Position numbers and translations under genes: made by a program. This document shows, in pieces, positions 59,801 to 64,000 of a stretch of 64,000 nt of DNA. Origin of the DNA: Lasioglossum baleicum (Eukaryota; Arthropoda; Insecta; Hymenoptera; Halictidae). Below the pieces are notes generated by a model that was given only the letters and a program-made list of their open reading frames with translations, made no database searches and was not told the DNA's origin. Position 1 is the first letter of the stretch. Every line of letters starts with the position of its first letter. The stretch is taken from NCBI RefSeq assembly GCF_051020765.1, contig NC_134932.1, forward strand, positions 6,820,001-6,884,000, in the 5' to 3' direction.

Positions 59801-60995
59801 ATCATTTTGCGCGATAGCATCTATAAAAAGAGTGAAATCTATTCCGCGAATGCAGCTTTCAAAATCCGAAGAAAGCTTATCGCATGCGTTTGTACAGATT
59901 TCTTTATTGAAGACTTGTTGATTGAAATACTTAGCTTGTCGAAGTTCTACGTATTTGTATACATCGCGGATTGGTGGAAGAATTGAAAAATTTTCAAAAT
60001 CAGGAACAAAAAAGGAAGGCCGAAGATCGCGCAGAACGAGGCACAGTCACCGTTCCGCCGAAGGAACGCCATTTTTCCGGCGTTACAAGAAACGATTAAT
60101 TTAATAACTAGATCATCCATGCATTAACCCGTCGAGAAACAGTAATTATGTGTAGAGTGTTGTAAACAAGGGTAATTTCATAATTGACAAGCCTACGCGG
60201 CAGTTGTTAACTAATTGTAACTCGAGAACCAAGGGCATCGGGCGCTGATCTTCGCCGACCCGAACCGGTTATGTATAGGGCAATAGGGGATGTAACGACG
60301 CAGGCCTCCTTCGAAGATCTCGATCGTCAATTTTTGTAAACACATGCCAATGGAAAAAAACGATCGTTGTTAACGCGCAACATTTATGCATATTGTTACG
60401 TCTACAGATTACGGTGGAGTCATTGTAGTCGTCAATAGCCACGTGTAGTCGTGCACTACTACGCATGGCACATTGCCGCTAAAAAATTCGGAGATAGTAG
60501 TCCGACAGCCGTTTATCATTATTTACATAAAATTACACTTTTAACGCAGCTGTTCAATAGTCGCTGCTCAGTATCTCGTGGATATCGTTCAAAATGTGTA
60601 GCATTGTGCGAATATATTTGTCCTTGGAATCAGTAAACAGAATGCCAATATAAATATTTTCAAAAAGATCTCGGATGTATCTGACAGATCAGCCGCGTCC
60701 TCCTCAGAGTTAATATCTCGCGAGCGTAAGTAACGGCTTCACTTTATCAATTCATGTTTGTTCGGTGTTGTAATTGCATTCCATTAGCATTTGAGCATTA
60801 GTCACATGTAATCACTGTTAGTCATTTACAGACACATCTAGTCACGGTTAGTTAGGAACAGCTATTCCTGCAGATATGAAAAGTTATGCCCATTCGTCGG
60901 TATCTTCTCATACAGGGACATCTTTACCACCGGTTTCCCAGAAATAGACACTCGACCAGCAGTTCCTGATGTTTAATCTCTGACTATTGTTTCAG
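56851..60995. other. Region upstream of the NKCC-type gene, with a CpG-rich patch
   Basis: Mostly AT-rich with no supported coding exon. A GC/CpG-rich patch at about 57,630-58,190 stands out and is a plausible promoter and first noncoding exon of the cotransporter. GGAAG|GTAATT at about 58,286 could be that exon's donor. This rests on composition and position only. Confidence 0.35.
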
Positions 60996-61453
60996 GAAGC
61001 TCTGGATATTAGAATCAATAAATCCATGAGATCTCAGAAGAGCCAGATCCATCGAGCTACTTTGTGGAAGTTTTCAATCGTCTAGAGATAGATTCGTCGA
61101 CTCGAGATCGCCGTTAGTCTCACGAGCTAACAGCCAAACGGAGGGCAGCTTTCGTAAGAGTATTAAAGTGAGAACGAGACAATATAAAAATGGAGAACGG
61201 TATAAACGGGGACAACACCGACTCCGAAACGGTGGAGTTGAACCCCTTGAGGAGGACCAGGTTCCACGTGAATCGTGTCGATAGTCTCGAAGGTCGTGCC
61301 AGTCTCCTCGGCGAGCAAGAGACCAAGAAGTCCCTCAGGCACATGACCAGAGAAGCTCTGCCTAGGTTAGACAATTACAGGAACATCATGAGCATCCAGG
61401 CTGCTCATAGACCATCCTTGGACGAGCTCCACAATCCCACTCTGCTTAACAAG
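60996..61453 (+). CDS. SLC12A2: Na-K-Cl cotransporter (SLC12/NKCC family), first coding exon, partial
   Basis: The exon begins after a strong acceptor (ctgactattgtttcag|GAAGC). Coding starts at ATG 61190 (context aaaATGG), runs 88 codons and ends at the phase-0 donor AAG|GTAAGG (61453). The peptide has an RFHV SPAK/OSR1-kinase docking motif (residues 24-27), then HMTREALPRLDNYRN, whose Thr-53 aligns with the regulatory phosphothreonine of NKCC1 (HNTMDAVPRIDHYR), and then RPSLDELHNP, matching the NKCC RPSLAELH block. This is the cytosolic regulatory N-terminus. The 12-helix transporter lies beyond the window. NKCC versus insect Ncc69-type paralogue cannot be separated from this exon. Bases 60996-61189 are 5' UTR. 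Confidence 0.88.
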
Positions 61454-64000
61454 GTAAGGATGATGATGATACTTGACCATTAATAGGACCACGGGTTCTT
61501 TGTTTTACAACGTGCCAGTAGTTGGACTCATTACGAGCCACGATGGTAACCGTATGTGCTTAGCATTCTTTCCAGCTGTGCTGCTCTTCGAGGTACGTGA
61601 TCGCGCGCGCGCCTATTTTTCTGCAGTTTTAGGGTCATTTTAATCATCCTCCCGATAACATTGAAATCAATTTCAGAATTCTATTTTTAACGCTGGAACT
61701 GCGAACGCGCGCCGTTCATTAGCGTTATTTATTTTGTAATCATTCTATCGCGGCTTAGGATGGCTCCCGTTTTATAACGTGTTTACATTTTAATCTAACT
61801 TCTCATTAGCGGACTGCAGATTTTACGCATTCATGGTAAGACCGCGTAGGTGCAATTTATAACAGAACTTAGATTAGAAGAATTTAACAGCTTCGACGCA
61901 TTAGTCCCAGCTTATCGAAATCGTTAAGAAACAATTTTTATTTTGCATAAAAATCCCCAGTTTACTGATTGAGAGAGAGATTTTTTCAGCAGATAGGTGT
62001 ATGCATTGGAACCAAAGGTGGATATTCAAAATCTATTTGCACGATCGATTAAGTACCTCTTTGTTCCCCGAATCAGTGTTAGAAAATGATAACTAATAGC
62101 TGCAGGGGGCGTTTAATTCTGTTATACATGTGTATTGCACCGCGCAAGTGGTCTTCCGAAATTGTTCCCTGGTCACAGTGCTTCTGTTTAGCAATTGTTA
62201 ATCCGCGCCAATTGAAGAAGCCTGCGACACAACCCTCTTTATCTTGACCCGGCCGCAACGAGCAATGTTCGCGCGACGTTTTAATCGAACAGGATTTTTC
62301 GAAAGTCCCATAGTGTGTGTCCAGCTAAATATAAACCCCGATGAACCGATTGATAGACCGAAATACGATATGTCCGGCGAAACGTAGCACCGTAATGACT
62401 TAAATCTATCATCTGGATTATCCTCAACATATTGAGTCAATAGCAATTCAACTCTAATGAAGTTTGCTGGTAATACAGATTCTTTAATTATTACAGTGTA
62501 CAGACGATGCAATTCTTTGTCGAAATAGAGTTACACCCCATTGAGTTTAATATCGTGGGTCCATACTTCCTATTAGCTTTACAAAGACTATGGAGGGGTG
62601 GTTTAAAAATCACACACACATCACACACACATTTAAGAAGGATATTTAAAAATTATTTACCGCGCAAGGGCCACTTTTAGTTTAACAAACATTTGTCAGA
62701 AATAGATAATATTTGCAATAAACGATTGGAGTGAGCTGCTCGGTTTCTTATTCGTCTCTTAACCTTCCTAGTTAATAAGTGTACTGACTTAATGAATCTT
62801 GCAGCTGTTTTATATTAAAATTTTCAAGTACCTTACCTGGGAAGGAATTACACAGAGTGTTCCGTATAAAGTGCAATGACAATGATTTTATTCTGCTGAG
62901 TAGCGGTAATAGAGTACAATGGACGACTTCTGGTTCTCACAGTTGAGGTATTGGATTTCTGAGCATAATTGATAACTTCGAGATCGGTTTTTGCTTGTTA
63001 TGACTCAGTGCAGTCTTTAATGTTTAATTACAAGTAGGATCAAATAAAAACAGTAGATGTACAGTATTCATTTTACGTACATTGTGAAAAGTCTACTGAT
63101 TTCATGATTATGCGTAGCATAAATTATCTCCCGAGCTACCAAGATTCCTGTCAGATTATTGTCCACTAAAGTGCGTGATATCCCCTACTGTAAATAGGAC
63201 ACATAGGCCCAGGAGCACGATCTGATACACCGGGTTAAACTGGAAACCCCCACGTCCCGTCGTACGTACAATTAAACCATTACTTGAAGTGGTTATAAAT
63301 GCCACAAGACTGTCTCATCCACCGAGAATATTTATTCATGAATTTCAGATCTTTGTGTGCGTAGTACGGTTGTATTCTGAGCGAGCTGTAAATTATGAAT
63401 TACGTCGGTAATTCCGATTCCTCGAATAGCTCGGTATTCCATTTGGCCTGTTATTAGTTCGTGAATCTTTCGGCAGTGCCTCCTACAATAATCATTTTAC
63501 ATCAACGAACGTATGAATAACCCGAGTAAATTGTGAAATATAAAATATCGAGAGGAAATTATAATTCGTACGAGTTCTTTCCAAGAATCTTCATGGTCAC
63601 CATCGTCGTGTAACTTTATTGGTATCATCATTTTGCAGTCGTGGCCACATTGTTGACCTCTGGTCTTGGTCAAGGTTCCATCACTACACTGATGACGAAA
63701 ATTTCTAACGCAGTAGCATGATGGTAACACTGTGCTACGAAGTCAACAAATTATGCGACAAATAATGAATAATGTATCTGTCATACAATCAGTAATTAAA
63801 ATGTAGTTAGCGACGTTAATAACGATATTACTGAATATGGCAATTATGATATTTTAAAATAATTTGATTGAATTCGTGACGACTTGTTTAGAGATAAATG
63901 TTACAGAATAATTAGTTCAGTGCTCAGCCATTTTTCTAAATATTTCATATGGAGAGATTAAACTGGCCATTGGAGGTGGGGAATGGGCTGACCATTGTGC
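61454..64000 (+). other. Intron 1 of the NKCC-type gene (continues past the window)
   Basis: AT-rich sequence with no convincing exon on either strand. It includes a small CA-rich run near 62,613-62,632. The next coding exon is not inside the window. Confidence 0.6.

Noticed and set aside
1..64000. CRISPR array, operon, phage or bacterial system
   Set aside because: Intron-split animal genes fill the window. No regularly spaced short direct repeats, Shine-Dalgarno patterns or prokaryotic gene families occur.

Overview
The window is animal nuclear DNA, almost certainly from an insect and most likely a bee or another aculeate hymenopteran. Genes are split by short GT-AG introns. A GC-rich left two thirds (about 1-43,500) sits next to an AT-rich right third. 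The gene set includes DNA polymerase beta, which Drosophila lacks, together with insect-type yps, POM121 and HGSNAT. The species cannot be fixed from the sequence alone.

Layout from left to right. (1) 787-18,834, minus: a GRB7/10/14-type adaptor (RA, PH, BPS and SH2 domains) spread over 18 kb. Its introns carry several DNA transposons. (2) 24,610-27,904, plus: SMYD4, a TPR/MYND/SET protein. (3) 31,577-36,278, minus: the Y-box cold-shock protein yps. (4) 38,581-43,520, minus: the pore-membrane nucleoporin POM121, with a huge FG-repeat exon. (5) 44,869-46,882, plus: an MPPE1/PGAP5-type metallophosphoesterase. (6) 48,096-49,799, plus: DNA polymerase beta. (7) 50,168-about 52,888, minus: HGSNAT, the lysosomal heparan acetyltransferase, with its first exon unresolved. 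(8) 54,861-56,688, plus: UBL7, carrying a lineage-type repeat expansion. (9) 61,190-61,453, plus: the first coding exon of an NKCC/SLC12 cotransporter that runs off the right edge.

Exon coordinates were obtained by joining open frames at splice sites and checking that phases match. Nearly every join keeps the frame, and the resulting proteins align end to end with the expected families. The genes belong to unrelated pathways: insulin/growth-factor signalling, protein methylation, mRNA packaging, nuclear pore, GPI-anchor remodelling, base-excision repair, lysosomal degradation, ubiquitin-like signalling and ion transport. There is no operon-like logic beyond convergent and divergent gene pairs.

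The most distinctive non-genic signal is a set of AT-rich islands inside the GC-rich GRB gene. They are bounded by inverted CACAGTGG ends, the RAG/RSS heptamer. One is flanked by a perfect 5-bp CGTCG duplication, as expected for Transib, the transposon family related to RAG1. Other elements seen are a hAT MITE with a perfect 8-bp duplication nested in a larger inverted-repeat element, a piggyBac-like MITE at TTAA inside SMYD4, two mariner-like MITEs, a TA-flanked 821-bp element and a foldback element.
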